Source: Incurvaria masculella
Lineage: Eukaryota > Arthropoda > Insecta > Lepidoptera > Incurvariidae
Assembly: GCA_946894095.1 (NCBI GenBank)
Contig: OX335643.1
Location: 4,079,036-4,143,035, forward strand
Direction of reading: 5' to 3'
DNA: 64,000 nt
Of the stretch, positions 63,825 through 64,000 are shown in pieces (positions within the stretch are counted from its first letter, which is position 1; every line of letters begins with the position of its first letter). A model generated the notes under the pieces. The model was not told the origin of the DNA and made no database searches. It was given only the letters and a program-made list of their open reading frames with translations. The position numbers and the translations under genes are program-made.

Positions 63825-64000
63825 TTTCAAGATTCAGCTAACGGTCTAAATAGGCACATATGGGAAGGTAGTCCCCAGTACCTGTTGGCGTCATTGGACT
63901 CAATACAGCGCCGGGCGGTCCGTCTTGTTGGTGACCCGAACTCAGCGTTAGCCGATTCCACGTCTACGAGCCACAGACGGTGTGTAGGGATCCGGATTAA
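63825..64000 (+). mobile_element. Non-LTR reverse transcriptase fragment, runs to window edge
   Basis: The plus strand reads HIWEGSPQYLLASLDSIQRR then AVRLVGDPNSALADST and ...SHRRCVGIRI, a standard C-terminal block of jockey/CR1-like ORF2 (H-LW-G-P, LDSIQRRAVRLVGDP, HRR). Its continuation lies outside the window. A decayed inverse relative is at 47560-47860. Confidence 0.75.

Larger units (their letters stand above)
56918..64000 (+). other. First intron of the SLC22-type gene (to window end)
   Basis: No further transporter exon is seen on the plus strand. The sequence is repeat-filled: SINEs, foldback elements, a TTAA MITE and LINE pieces. If the gene continues on this strand, all of it is intron. 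Confidence 0.5.

Overview
The window looks like nuclear DNA of an insect, most likely a moth or butterfly. It is AT-rich and intron-rich, and packed with short dispersed repeats of the kinds common in Lepidoptera: tRNA-derived SINEs, TTAA-target MITEs, a GGTTCCGTAC/TCCG-rich repeat, a Helitron-like end with CTAG, and a cecropia-type mariner. The lepidopteran placement is inference from this repeat content. There are no prokaryotic gene clusters, CRISPR arrays or operons.

Positions 1537-24521 (+) carry the last 21 coding exons of one large gene, a TBC1D1/TBC1D4 (AS160)-type Rab GTPase-activating protein, the counterpart of Drosophila pollux (plx). All splice phases agree and the exons sum to 4491 nt, giving 1496 residues plus a stop. 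The 5' end lies before the window. In order the protein has an acidic/serine linker, a PTB domain split by a 271-residue insert, a basic Ser-rich linker, a helical element, a TBC catalytic domain with arginine and glutamine fingers, and a long disordered tail. A probable 3' UTR runs to a poly(A) signal at 26758.

The introns of this gene are the most unusual part. One holds a tandem array that repeats the exon/donor boundary (about 1690-2240). One holds decayed tandem copies of a PTB exon (about 8937-9290). One holds a segmental duplication carrying a decoy acceptor plus the start of the next exon, with a TTAA MITE nested in it (about 15410-16174). The intron that separates the two halves of the catalytic arginine-finger motif holds a full-length mariner with an intact 341-residue transposase and matching terminal repeats (17945-19223).

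From about 26.8 to 56.5 kb the window is mostly transposon debris: SINEs, LINE 3' ends, four TTAA-type MITE families (several also occur in the plx introns), a mariner relic with two nested insertions, Helitron-like sequence and many palindromic elements. It also holds one tRNA-like gene or pseudogene (40873-40945) and one possible small secreted-protein gene on the minus strand (40069-40458).

At 56508-56917 (+) lies the first coding exon of an SLC22-type organic cation transporter. The rest of that gene is beyond the window, so 56918-64000 reads as its repeat-filled first intron. The two recognised genes are neighbours on the same strand with no evident functional link.
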